The notes beneath the pieces are model-generated. The model saw nothing but the letters and a program-made list of their open reading frames with translations, searched no databases and was not told the origin of the DNA. Source: Sphingobacterium sp. T2 (lineage in GTDB: Bacteria; Bacteroidota; Bacteroidia; Sphingobacteriales; Sphingobacteriaceae). From it: DNA of 52,447 bases. A program made the position numbers and the translations under genes. The stretch is taken from the NCBI RefSeq assembly GCF_000814685.1, contig NZ_JXAC01000081.1, positions 1 to 52,447 of the forward strand, read 5' to 3'. Positions 1 through 8,170 of the stretch are shown in pieces (positions within the stretch are counted from its first letter, which is position 1; each line of letters opens with the position of its first letter).

Positions 1-1
1 G

Positions 2-618
2 AGATTGTTAAAACTCAAAAGTGTAATCCGAGTTAAGAAATATAAGTCTTATAAGGGAGATGTAGGTATAGCGGCGGCAAATATTCTACAAAGAAATTTT
101 AAAGCTGACAACCCATATGAGAAATGGGTTACCGATGTGACTGAATTTAAAGTTGCTGGAAGCAAATTATATTTATCACCTATTATGGATTTATTTAATG
201 GGGAAATTATAAGTTATAATATATCTACATCTCCTAACTATAAACAGGTTGAAGACATGCTAGATAAAGCGCATCAAAAGAAGAAAAAAAGAAGGACAAA
301 GATCATATAAAGACTATATTACATTCCGATCAAGGAACATTATATAGGCTAAAAATATATCAAAATCTATTAAAAGACAATGAAATTATTCAGAGCATGT
401 CCAGAAAGGGAAACTGTCTAGATAATGCTATTATAGAGAACTTTTTTGGGGTACTAAAATCAGAGTTGTTTTATTTAAAGAAATATAGGTCAATACTGGA
501 ATTAACTAAGGATATTATAGAATATATTAAATATTACAACGACAAAAGGATAAGAACTAATTTAAATGGAATGAGCCCGGTAGAATACCGAGCTCATCAT
601 ATCAAAAATATTGCATAA
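2..618 (+). CDS. IS3-family transposase OrfB, C-terminal part, one frameshift
   Basis: This is the DDE integrase core (rve domain) of an IS150-type OrfB. The N-terminal half carries WVTDVTEF with the first catalytic Asp. The second Asp is in LHSDQG (about 320-337), readable only in a shifted frame. The catalytic Glu is in the ENFFGVLKSE segment (about 436-465), and the end has the usual SPVEYR. The frame breaks in the A-rich stretch near 285-295, where an 8-A run read as 7 A would restore one continuous protein. It is therefore either a sequencing error or a dead copy. The programmed -1 frameshift of IS3 elements lies between orfA and orfB, so it does not explain this break. The 5' end is cut by the window start. 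Confidence 0.82.
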
Positions 619-620
619 AT

Positions 621-645
621 TCGTCCAACTTTTTGGGGGCAGTCC
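621..645 (+). repeat. Right terminal inverted repeat of the IS3 element
   Basis: Read on the minus strand it begins TGGACTGCCCCCAAAAAGTT, the classic IS3/IS150-type terminus (TG...CA ends). It follows the transposase stop directly. Confidence 0.75.
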
Positions 646-662
646 ATTTAAGGGACCTTTTA

Positions 663-2357
663 TTATTTATCCAAATGTTCTTTTCTCAATTTAGAGTTTT
701 TATATCCATACAAGAAATATATAGCCAGCCCTAAAATCAACCATATGATGAAAATTATCCAATTGCTTGCTCCCAGCTCACTCATCAAATAAAGGTTAAT
801 CAGAATACCTATAACAGGAAATAAGGAAAAGTTATGTTTAAAAGAGAGTATACTCAACACTAACCAGGTCAACCAGAATACCAAGACCAAAGATTTGTGA
901 AGAATAACCTTACCGGCTCCTAAGGTTTTCCATTCGTTCAGGCTATCCTGTCCGTAGAAATACATCAGCACCAGTCCCACTATAAATCCTAGTCCCACAA
1001 GATATTTTCCATTGATGTAGGGCACTTTAAATTTAGACTTTTCAGACAAGCCTGATTTGTCCATATAGAGCACTCCGGCACACACCAAGATAAAAGCAAA
1101 GAATGTACCTACCGAAGTAAGATCGACAAAGAAGTCCATCTTAAAAAATAATGCCGGAATAGTCACTACGATTCCTGTCACGATGGTGGCAAAGGATGGT
1201 GTTTTGTATTTAGGATGGATGGTAGCAAATCTTTTCCACAACAGTCCGTCACGGCTCATCGTCATCCAGATACGTGGCTGTGCCAGCTGAAACACCAACA
1301 AAGCACTGGTAATGGCAATCACCGAAGTAACCGAGATTACACCGGCCATATGATTGAAGCCTACATAGTCAAAAACGTAAGCTAAAGGGTCTTTCACATT
1401 CAGTTCAGTGTAGTTGACCATACCGGTAAGCACCAAAGTGATAAGCACATATAATATGGCGCATATCACAAGGCAATAAATCATCGCACGTGGCAGGTCC
1501 CGCTGAGGATTCTTACATTCTTCGGCTGTGGTAGAGATGGAGTCGAAGCCAATGAAGGCGAAAAATACTGCTGCTACCCCACTTAGGACGCCTGAAAGAC
1601 CATTGGGTGCAAAAGGAGTCCAATTCTCCGGCTTAACAAAGAAAGCACCGCCTAAGATTACAGCCACAATGATACCCACCTTGATCAGTACCATGATATT
1701 GCTGGCACGCTGTGATTCCTTTATACCTATATAGACTAACCAAGTTACTAAAACAGTGATTAAACCTGCTGGCAAGTCAAATACTATAGGAATATCACCA
1801 ATACGTGGTGCAGTCTGGTATGCTTCCAAGGCAATGCGGTCTATACCGGTAAGTTGTTCTGCCCCTACCTCCAACATCTTGGCATGTGCATCCAAAGCGT
1901 AGCCGGGAGCCATGGTCAGCCACTTAGGTATATGAATACCAAATCCCTCAAGCATGGAGACAAAATACTGAGACCACGATATGGCCACTACCATATTGGA
2001 TACGGCGTATTCTAACACCAAAGCCCAACCTATTATCCAAGCGAAAAGCTCTCCAAAAGCGACATAGGCATACGTATAGGCTGAACCCGACACAGGGACG
2101 GTGCTAGCAAACTGGGCATAAGAAAGGGCGGTAAACACACAGGCGAAAGCTACAAAAACGAACAGCATAGATACCGCAGGACCTCCATTGTAGGCAGCAA
2201 GACCTATGGTACTGAAAATACCTGCCCCGACAATTGCAGCGATACCTAAGGATACCAAATCACGCACCCCAAGAATTTTCATCATCCCACTGCCCTTCGC
2301 TTCCGAATCCGCAATGATTTGCTCTACACTTTTCTTCCTGAAAAGTTGATTCTTCAT
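663..2357 (-). CDS. APC-family amino acid permease
   Basis: A 564-residue integral membrane protein of the amino acid-polyamine-organocation superfamily, closest in look to cationic amino acid transporters (CAT/YfnA type). The N-terminal cytoplasmic tail is followed by the first helix with the GAGIFSTIG motif (about residues 44-52), which contributes the substrate site in APC transporters. About 12-14 hydrophobic segments follow; the EECKNPQRDLPRAM loop after GFDSIS is typical of the family. It likely imports amino acids across the inner membrane; the substrate is not readable from sequence. It lies 32 bases downstream of the AcpH-like gene on the same strand, so the two may be cotranscribed. 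The IS element ends just beyond its stop codon. Confidence 0.88.
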   Translation of the reverse strand: MKNQLFRKKSVEQIIADSEAKGSGMMKILGVRDLVSLGIAAIVGAGIFSTIGLAAYNGGPAVSMLFVFVAFACVFTALSYAQFASTVPVSGSAYTYAYVAFGELFAWIIGWALVLEYAVSNMVVAISWSQYFVSMLEGFGIHIPKWLTMAPGYALDAHAKMLEVGAEQLTGIDRIALEAYQTAPRIGDIPIVFDLPAGLITVLVTWLVYIGIKESQRASNIMVLIKVGIIVAVILGGAFFVKPENWTPFAPNGLSGVLSGVAAVFFAFIGFDSISTTAEECKNPQRDLPRAMIYCLVICAILYVLITLVLTGMVNYTELNVKDPLAYVFDYVGFNHMAGVISVTSVIAITSALLVFQLAQPRIWMTMSRDGLLWKRFATIHPKYKTPSFATIVTGIVVTIPALFFKMDFFVDLTSVGTFFAFILVCAGVLYMDKSGLSEKSKFKVPYINGKYLVGLGFIVGLVLMYFYGQDSLNEWKTLGAGKVILHKSLVLVFWLTWLVLSILSFKHNFSLFPVIGILINLYLMSELGASNWIIFIIWLILGLAIYFLYGYKNSKLRKEHLDK

Positions 2358-2389
2358 ATTTGTTAATAATTATTTATCGATCTAACTCT

Positions 2390-3064
2390 TTAATCTAACT
2401 GTTGGGAGATATAATGATATATCTCTCCGAAATCACGTAACTCGTCATGCTGATACTCGTCCAGCTGCACGGCCAAATTTTCTATATGTTCTGCCGTGGG
2501 TCTGAAGTCCCATACCCGCCTGCAAATATTAAAAAGAGCATGTGGGATGTTCTCAATCTGAGCGTAGTCAAAAATATATTTTGATTCAACAAATTTATTA
2601 TAAAAGTTGAGAAATCTATCCACGTCGACGATTTTCAACGTATTTAAGTATTTGGTGAGCATATTGACATCTACACTTTCCAAATGCTCGTACATGCGTC
2701 CTACACTCAGCAATTGATGTGCTATGAGCTTGTGGTCCAACAGCAGCTCCAGGCTGATATGCGCCAGAAAACTGGCCCGCACCGGCAAATCTTCTACCGT
2801 CTTCTCAATCCTTTTGCGTAGCGCATGGGTATGATCGTAAAAAAATGGAGAGCTGTGAAACAGCCGGTCTACCTCGACATGGTGCACCCACCCTTCCGTA
2901 ATGGCCTTATAAGTCGATCCAAAAGGAAATTGATCAGCAATCTTATGGATTTGAAAGGAATAATCTTTATCGACATTCTTCAACAAGTCCGGTAATAACC
3001 CTCCCAATACCTGCTCGGAAGAAGCAGCATACCGCTCAAAATAATAATGTGATAAAAAGTTCAA
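2390..3064 (-). CDS. AcpH-like (DUF479) acyl carrier protein phosphodiesterase family protein
   Basis: A 225-residue soluble protein. The N-terminus MNFLSHYY followed by [10 protein letters not shown] matches the start of ACP phosphodiesterase (AcpH) proteins, which remove the 4-phosphopantetheine arm from holo-[16 protein letters not shown] segment near residue 60 stands where the family has its conserved His/Asp metal ligands. The rest is alpha-helical. The match to AcpH is by eye and moderate; Bacteroidota homologs are often left as hypothetical. The start codon is TTG (3064-3062), chosen because it places the family N-terminus exactly; a purine-rich stretch lies just upstream. It is divergent from tyrS, sharing about 90 bases of upstream region. 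Confidence 0.6.
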   Translation of the reverse strand: MNFLSHYYFERYAASSEQVLGGLLPDLLKNVDKDYSFQIHKIADQFPFGSTYKAITEGWVHHVEVDRLFHSSPFFYDHTHALRKRIEKTVEDLPVRASFLAHISLELLLDHKLIAHQLLSVGRMYEHLESVDVNMLTKYLNTLKIVDVDRFLNFYNKFVESKYIFDYAQIENIPHALFNICRRVWDFRPTAEHIENLAVQLDEYQHDELRDFGEIYHYISQQLD

Positions 3065-3086
3065 ACCCTTACTATTTATACAATAT

Positions 3087-3120
3087 TTGTCGTAAGATAC
3101 ATCATAATCTGTTATCTTTG
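3087..3120 (+). promoter_or_regulatory. Bacteroidota-type promoter of tyrS
   Basis: A -7 element TATCTTTG (3113-3120) fits TAnnTTTG, with a TTG at 3087-3089 as possible -33 element; the 23-base spacing is slightly long. It lies 36 bases before the tyrS ATG, in the divergent gap with the AcpH-like gene. Confidence 0.6.
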
Positions 3121-3156
3121 CAATTCTTAATTAAAATTTATATAAATCATATCGCT

Positions 3157-4439
3157 ATGAGTTTTGTAGAAGAATTACGTTGGAGAGGCATGTTACAAGA
3201 TATCATGCCGGGTACCGAAGAATTACTGAACAAAGAGAAAGTGTCAGGCTACATCGGTTTTGACCCAACAGGCGATTCTTTACACGTAGGTCACTTGACC
3301 CAAATCATGACATTAATCCATTTTCAAAATGCAGGCCACAAACCTATAGCCTTGTAGGGGGTGCTACAGGCATGATCGGAGATCCTTCGTTCAAGTCTGC
3401 AGAGCGAAATCTTCTGGATGAAGAAACATTGCGTTACAATGTGGAATGTCTGAAAAAACAGCTTTCGAAATTTTTGAACTTCGGCGACAGTGAAAACGAT
3501 GCCAAAATGGTTAACAACTATGACTGGTTCAAAGATTTCAAATTCTTGGATTTCATTCGTGATGTGGGTAAGCTGATTACGGTCAACTACATGATGGCCA
3601 AAGACTCGGTAAAGAAACGTTTGGAAGGCGAAAACGGTCTTTCGTTTACTGAATTTACCTATCAACTCATTCAAGGATATGATTTCTATTATCTCTGGAA
3701 ACATCATAACTGTAAAATACAGATGGGTGGTTCGGACCAATGGGGCAATATCGTTACCGGTGCCGAGCTTATCCGTCGTCAGGATCAAGGCCAAGCTTAC
3801 GCCTTGACAACCCAGCTCATCAAAAAAGCGGACGGTCAAAAATTTGGAAAAACAGAATCCGGTGCTGTATGGTTAGACCCTAAGAAAACCTCCCCATTCA
3901 AATATTACCAATTCTGGCTGAATACGACCGACGATGATGCAAAAAACTGGATTAAAATCTTTACGCTGAAAACTAAAGAGGAAATCGATGCCATCATTGC
4001 CGAACATGAGGCCGCACCTCACCTACGTGTAGTGCAAAAGGCATTGGCTAAAGATATCACCATCCGTACGCACTCCATGGAAGCCTACGAAACAGCCGTA
4101 AAAACTTCCGAATTTTTGTTTGGCAACGGCTCTTTAGAGTTCCTAGCAGGCTTAGACCACGAAGGTGTGTTAGAAGTGTTTGACGGTGTCCCTCAATTTA
4201 CTGTAAGCAAAACAGAACTAGAAGCTGGAATCAACATTCTTGACCTATTGGCCGTAAAGACTCAGGTCTTCCCTTCAAAAGGAGAAGCCAAGAAAATGTT
4301 GGTAGGTGGCGGCGTATCGTTGAACAAAGTGAAGTTGAACGATATCGAAAAGACAGTGAACACCTCCGACTTGATCAACAACAGATATCTTGTTGCACAA
4401 AAAGGTAAGAAAAACTATTTCTTGATTATAGCTCAATAA
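3157..4439 (+). CDS. tyrS: Tyrosyl-tRNA synthetase, one frameshift
   Basis: This enzyme charges tRNA-Tyr with tyrosine in the cytosol. The class I fold is clear: the HIGH-type motif HVGHL near residue 48, the tyrosine pocket segment GGSDQWGN, and the KMSKS-type loop [10 protein letters not shown]-terminal S4-like RNA-binding domain follows ([18 protein letters not shown]). About 427 residues is the normal length. The start at ATG 3157 gives the usual [12 protein letters not shown]-terminus. The frame breaks at 3351-3357: the sequence TTGTAGGGGG must read TTGGTAGGGGG to give [13 protein letters not shown], so one G is missing. As an essential single-copy gene this is almost surely a consensus error. 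A strong terminator follows at 4466. Confidence 0.95.
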
Positions 4440-4465
4440 GAGTTTAACTTATACCAAAATAGAAA

Positions 4466-4492
4466 GGCTACAGAAAACTGTAGCCTTTTTTC
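4466..4492 (+). terminator. Rho-independent terminator after tyrS
   Basis: The arms GGCTACAG and CTGTAGCC form a perfect 8-bp stem with an AAAA loop, followed by six T residues. Confidence 0.9.
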
Positions 4493-4549
4493 TTATCTCA
4501 TAATAATATCATAAGCGCTCTACATTTCTCCAATTCTTTGCTAATTTTG

Positions 4550-4557
4550 TACCTTTG
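4550..4557 (+). promoter_or_regulatory. -7 promoter element upstream of the U32 gene
   Basis: TACCTTTG matches the Bacteroidota -7 consensus and lies 34 bases before the ATG at 4592. No convincing -33 TTG is seen at the expected distance. Confidence 0.5.
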
Positions 4558-4591
4558 CAAAATAAAAAGACAAAGGGTAAAAGAGATAGAG

Positions 4592-5838
4592 ATGATAGAT
4601 AAATCATTATTTGAAGTAATGGCTCCGGCCGGATCTAAGGAAGCTATGGCTGCAGCTATCAAGGCAGGAGCTGATTCAGTATATTTCGGAATCGAGCAGT
4701 TAAACATGAGGCACGTCAGACCAACAATTTTTTGATCGACGACCTTCCTGAAATTGCCAAGCTATGCAGTGACAACAACGTTAAGAGCTATATTACTTTA
4801 AATACCATTATCTATGATCACGATATCTCTTTGATGCGCCGCATTATAGATAAGGCTAAAGAGGCCGGCATTACAGCTGTCATTGCTTCGGACCTAGCGG
4901 TAATGAACTATGCCCGTAAAGTGGGAATGGAAGTACATATCAGTACCCAGTCCAACATTACGAATATTGAGACCGTGGAGTTCTACGCCCAATATGCGGA
5001 TGTGATGGTGATGGCGCGTGAGCTCACCTTAAAACAGGTTGGTGATATTGTGAAGGCTATTGAGAAAAACGATATCCGCGGTCCTAAAGGTGAACTCGTA
5101 CAGATAGAAATCTTTGCTCATGGCGCTTTATGTATGGCCGTTTCGGGTAAATGTTATCTGAGCTTACATTCGCATAATGCTTCGGCCAACCGCGGTGCTT
5201 GTATCCAAAACTGCCGCCGTACATATACCGTGACGGACGAAGAAGGTATTGAGCTGCAAGTAGACAACGAATACATCATGTCCGCCAAGGACCTCTGTAC
5301 CATAGACTTTTTGGACAAAATTCTGGAAGCCGGAGTTCGTGTATTGAAAATCGAAGGACGCGGACGTGCGGCAGACTACGTATACACAACGACAAAATGC
5401 TACCGTGAAGCAGTAGACGCTTTCGCCGAAGGAACTTATACTCCTGAAAAAATTGAACAATGGAAAGCTAGACTGAGCGCAGTATACAACCGCGGCTTCT
5501 GGGACGGCTACTATCTAGGACGTAAGATGGGCGAATGGTCCAACGTTCATGGCTCATTGGCGACAACCCGCAAGATTTACTTAGGAAAAGGGGTAAAATA
5601 CTTCGACAAAGTAGGTGTGGGTGAATTCTTCATTGAAAGCCAAAGCTTGCAAAAGGGCGACAAGATTATCGTTACGGGGCCTACGACAGGTTATGTAGAA
5701 ACCGAAGTAGAAGAAATCCGTCTGGATTCAGGAGAAGTAGTTGAAAAAGCCTCTAAAGGACAGACAGTATCCTTCAAAATCGCTGAGAAGATCAGACCTT
5801 CGGACAAATTGTACAAAATAGTAGCTGCAAATGCCTAA
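4592..5838 (+). CDS. Peptidase U32 family protein, probable tRNA-U34 hydroxylase (TrhP-like), one frameshift
   Basis: The reconstructed protein is about 416 residues. It begins with MAPAGS and GADSVYFG, the hallmark of the U32 family, and has the HGALCMAVSGKCYLS and RGACIQNCRR segments. The Cys residues in these segments bind the iron-sulfur cluster known or inferred for the tRNA/rRNA hydroxylases TrhP and RlhA. Family knowledge points to prephenate-dependent 5-hydroxylation of tRNA uridine 34 rather than proteolysis. The frame breaks at 4708-4712: ATGAGGCAC must be ATGAGGGCAC to give NMRARQTNNFLIDDL, so one G is missing. The start at 4592 is chosen by homology of the N-terminus. The gene overlaps a ferredoxin gene by 8 bases, suggesting translational coupling and a functional link. 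Confidence 0.88.
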
Positions 5839-6058
5839 GTTGATTCACTACAGACAACGTTGTATAGGATGCAATGCTTGTGTAGAGATAGCCTTCAGCC
5901 GTTGGCGAATGTCAAAAAAGGACGGCAAAGCCGTATTGCTTGGCGGCATAGAAAAAAAGGGAGTCTACCAAGCGACAATCCGTGAAGAAGAAGTAGAGGA
6001 CAATCTTCGTGTAGTAGAAGCCTGTCCTGTAAACATTATAAAATTGGATGGAGTCTAA
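5831..6058 (+). CDS. Small ferredoxin
   Basis: A 75-residue soluble electron carrier. It has CIGCNAC near residues 13-19 and a single CP motif (EACPVNIIKL) near the C-terminus, giving four Cys for one [4Fe-4S] cluster. Lysine- and acid-rich segments lie between. Its ATG lies inside the 3' end of the U32 gene (8-base overlap), and a terminator follows immediately, so the two form a closed two-gene operon. I infer that it supplies electrons to, or helps mature, the iron-sulfur U32 enzyme; the sequence alone does not prove this. Confidence 0.88.
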   Translation: MPKLIHYRQRCIGCNACVEIAFSRWRMSKKDGKAVLLGGIEKKGVYQATIREEEVEDNLRVVEACPVNIIKLDGV

Positions 6059-6060
6059 AA

Positions 6061-6092
6061 AATGTCTTTCTCATCGAGAAAGACATTTTTTA
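6061..6092 (+). terminator. Terminator after the U32-ferredoxin operon
   Basis: A perfect 12-bp inverted repeat, AATGTCTTTCTC and GAGAAAGACATT, encloses an ATC loop and is followed by T residues. A-runs on the other side make it symmetric. Confidence 0.88.
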
Positions 6093-6094
6093 CC

Positions 6095-6123
6095 TTGCCT
6101 TGATACATTACTTCTTACCTTTG
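6095..6123 (+). promoter_or_regulatory. Promoter of the aminotransferase gene, probably leaderless
   Basis: TTG (6095-6097) and TACCTTTG (6116-6123) are 18 bases apart, an excellent Bacteroidota -33/-7 pair. The ATG at 6128 is only 4 bases beyond the -7 box, so transcription would begin at or beside the start codon. Confidence 0.7.
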
Positions 6124-6127
6124 TTAA

Positions 6128-7315
6128 ATGATTAGTAATAGAGAGCTTTTCCTGAAAAACACAGCTCAAACCTCCGATAGTCCAAGACTTATTGAAATCG
6201 AAAAAGCCGAAGGTTCCTATCTCTATGGTCCTCAAGGACAGAAATATCTGGATCTTGTGTCGGGTTTCAATGTCAGCAATATAGGTCACCGTCATCCTAG
6301 GGTGATTCAAGCCATCAAAGATCAGCTAGAAAAATATTTGCACGTTACCGTGTACGGTGAGTTTGTACAAGCTCCACAGGTGCAGTTTGCTACCAAGCTT
6401 TTGGAAAATCTACCTGATTCTTTCGGTTCGGTATATCTCACCAACTCGGGAGCCGAAGCTGTAGAAGGCTCCATGAAAATTGCAAAGAAATATACGGGAA
6501 GAAGACAGATTATAGCAGCAAAAAATGCCTACCACGGCAGCACTCAAGGTGCATTGAGTCTAATAGGCAATGCAGAGTACCATAAAGCTTATGCTCCTCT
6601 CCTGCCGGAAATAGATTTTATAGAGTATAACAAGCTTCAGGATCTAGAATGCATCACCGAGAAAACGGCTGCCGTATTTGTGGAAGCAATCCAAGGAGAG
6701 GCCGGCGTACGTGTACCATCGGTAGAATATATGCAGGCCCTACGCAACAAATGTAACGAAACCGGAGCTCTGCTCATCTTCGATGAAATTCAAACAGGAT
6801 TTGGTCGTACAGGCCGATTGTTTGCTTTTGAACATTTCGGTATTGTGCCGGATATCCTCATGCTTGCTAAAGGTATTGGTGGTGGCATGCCATTGGGTGC
6901 TTTCGTAGCGCCAAAAGCAATTATGGATGTCATCAAATCTAATCCTATGCTCGGCCATATCACTACTTTTGGCGGGCACCCTGTATCTTGTGCGGCAGCA
7001 TTGGCTTCGCTGAATGTGATTTTAGAAGAAAAACTTATCGAAAAGGTAGAACAGAAAGCTGCTCTTTTTCGCAAGGAGCTTGCTCATCCCAAAATCAAAG
7101 AAATAAGAGGTCTTGGATTGATGATGTGCCTACAAGTTGAAAACTTCGATCAAGTTTATAACATAAGCAAATACTGTGCGGATAACGGCGTAATGATAGA
7201 CTGGTACCTGCACTGTGAAACAGCCTTACGTGTGGCTCCTCCTCTCACCATCAGTGAAGAGGAAATCATGGAAGCCTGCAGAATAATACGCGCCGCCATT
7301 GATAAATTCTGTTAA
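6128..7315 (+). CDS. Class III PLP-dependent aminotransferase
   Basis: A 395-residue soluble enzyme of the acetylornithine/ornithine/4-aminobutyrate aminotransferase family. Visible landmarks are the dimer and phosphate-binding NSGAEAVEGSMKIAKKYTGR segment, FDEIQTGFGRTGRLFA with the PLP-contacting Asp, and the Schiff-base lysine in LAKGIGGGMPLGA (residue 248). Length is normal for the family. The substrate cannot be fixed: no arg genes are near, and Bacteroidota carry several paralogs. The first ATG is used because it directly follows a strong promoter; the resulting mRNA would be leaderless. The SGNH hydrolase gene begins 33 bases downstream, probably in the same transcript. Confidence 0.88.
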   Translation: MISNRELFLKNTAQTSDSPRLIEIEKAEGSYLYGPQGQKYLDLVSGFNVSNIGHRHPRVIQAIKDQLEKYLHVTVYGEFVQAPQVQFATKLLENLPDSFGSVYLTNSGAEAVEGSMKIAKKYTGRRQIIAAKNAYHGSTQGALSLIGNAEYHKAYAPLLPEIDFIEYNKLQDLECITEKTAAVFVEAIQGEAGVRVPSVEYMQALRNKCNETGALLIFDEIQTGFGRTGRLFAFEHFGIVPDILMLAKGIGGGMPLGAFVAPKAIMDVIKSNPMLGHITTFGGHPVSCAAALASLNVILEEKLIEKVEQKAALFRKELAHPKIKEIRGLGLMMCLQVENFDQVYNISKYCADNGVMIDWYLHCETALRVAPPLTISEEEIMEACRIIRAAIDKFC

Positions 7316-7348
7316 CATCCATATTTTAGGGTTAATAAACCTTAATCT

Positions 7349-8098
7349 ATGAAAGACAGAAGAAGTTTTCTCAAACAGACTTTAGCTGCTGTAGGTGTTG
7401 CTGCAGTGGGAAGTAATATGGCTAAAACCGAAGAATTTATCGTTAAAGATACTAAGATAAAATTACAGCAGAATGATATTATCCTCTTTCAAGGAGATTC
7501 TATCACAGACCATGGGCGCAATAGAGAACATCTAGGACCCAATGACTTAGAAGGAATGGGAAAAGGATATGCAGCACAGGCTGCCCGAACCCTATTGCAC
7601 AGATTCGCTTCAAAGAACCTACAGATTTATAATAGAGGTATTGGAGGACATAAAGTTCCGCAGCTGCAAGAAAGATGGCAGAAAGACTGTCTGGACATAA
7701 AACCTAACGTGTTGAGTATCCTTATCGGCGTGAACGACTACTGGCATAAGCGTGACGGCAAATACCAAGGCACAGCAGCGGAATATAAGTCCCAATACCG
7801 AAAGTTGTTGGACTATACCTTAACACACTTACCTCAGGTGAAGCTTATCATCGGTGAGCCTTTCGGTGTAAAAGACGTAAAATACGTTGACGACTCTTGG
7901 TATCCGGAATTTGCAGATTACCAACGTGCGGCAAAAGAAATAGCTAAAGAATACAACGCCATTTTTATCCCTTATCAGAGCATCTTCGACAAAGCACAAA
8001 AAGAAGCCGAAGGAAAATACTGGACGTACGATGGTGTTCACACCTCCATGGCCGGCATAAGCCTTATGGCAGAAGCTATTGTAAATTGCTTTAAATAA
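7349..8098 (+). CDS. SGNH/GDSL-type hydrolase with twin-arginine-like signal
   Basis: A 249-residue esterase/lipase-fold protein. Block I is FQGDSITDHG with the nucleophile Ser51. The following GIGGHKVPQL, LIGVNDYW (block III, GxND) and YDGVHTSMAG (catalytic Asp and His) blocks complete the SGNH set. The N-terminus DRRSFLKQTLAAVGVAAVG resembles a Tat signal (RRxFLK followed by a hydrophobic stretch), so the protein is probably exported. Such enzymes often deacetylate polysaccharides or peptidoglycan sugars, but the substrate is unknown here. It lies 33 bases after the aminotransferase. Confidence 0.87.
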   Translation: MKDRRSFLKQTLAAVGVAAVGSNMAKTEEFIVKDTKIKLQQNDIILFQGDSITDHGRNREHLGPNDLEGMGKGYAAQAARTLLHRFASKNLQIYNRGIGGHKVPQLQERWQKDCLDIKPNVLSILIGVNDYWHKRDGKYQGTAAEYKSQYRKLLDYTLTHLPQVKLIIGEPFGVKDVKYVDDSWYPEFADYQRAAKEIAKEYNAIFIPYQSIFDKAQKEAEGKYWTYDGVHTSMAGISLMAEAIVNCFK

Positions 8099-8145
8099 AG
8101 AATTTATTTTGTTCCATAATTAATGATAAGTTAACATTAGCTTCA

Positions 8146-8153
8146 TACTTTTG
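8146..8153 (+). promoter_or_regulatory. -7 promoter element of the phosphate permease gene
   Basis: TACTTTTG fits TAnnTTTG and lies 17 bases before the ATG at 8171. No -33 TTG is seen at the expected spacing. Confidence 0.45.
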
Positions 8154-8170
8154 AATAATTTATCTTAAGT

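Larger units (their letters stand above)
1..645 (+). mobile_element. IS3-family (IS150-like) insertion sequence, right part
   Basis: The transposase remnant and the right terminal inverted repeat (621-645) define the right-hand part of an IS3-family element; the left part and orfA lie outside the window. Base composition is clearly more AT-rich than the neighbouring genes, consistent with recent transfer. The element ends in CA at 644-645, the usual IS3 end, 17 bases beyond the stop codon side of the APC permease gene. The target duplication cannot be checked because the left end is absent. Confidence 0.85.

Noticed and set aside
285-300. IS3 programmed frameshift signal
   Set aside because: The break is inside the DDE domain of OrfB, not at the orfA/orfB junction, so recoding does not apply.
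3324-3839. A long open frame on the minus strand inside tyrS
   Set aside because: It is the shadow of tyrS codons, has no family resemblance, and the plus strand is certain.
5164-5460. Minus-strand open frames within the U32 gene and other housekeeping genes
   Set aside because: They are antisense shadows with no promoter, no coding bias and no domains.
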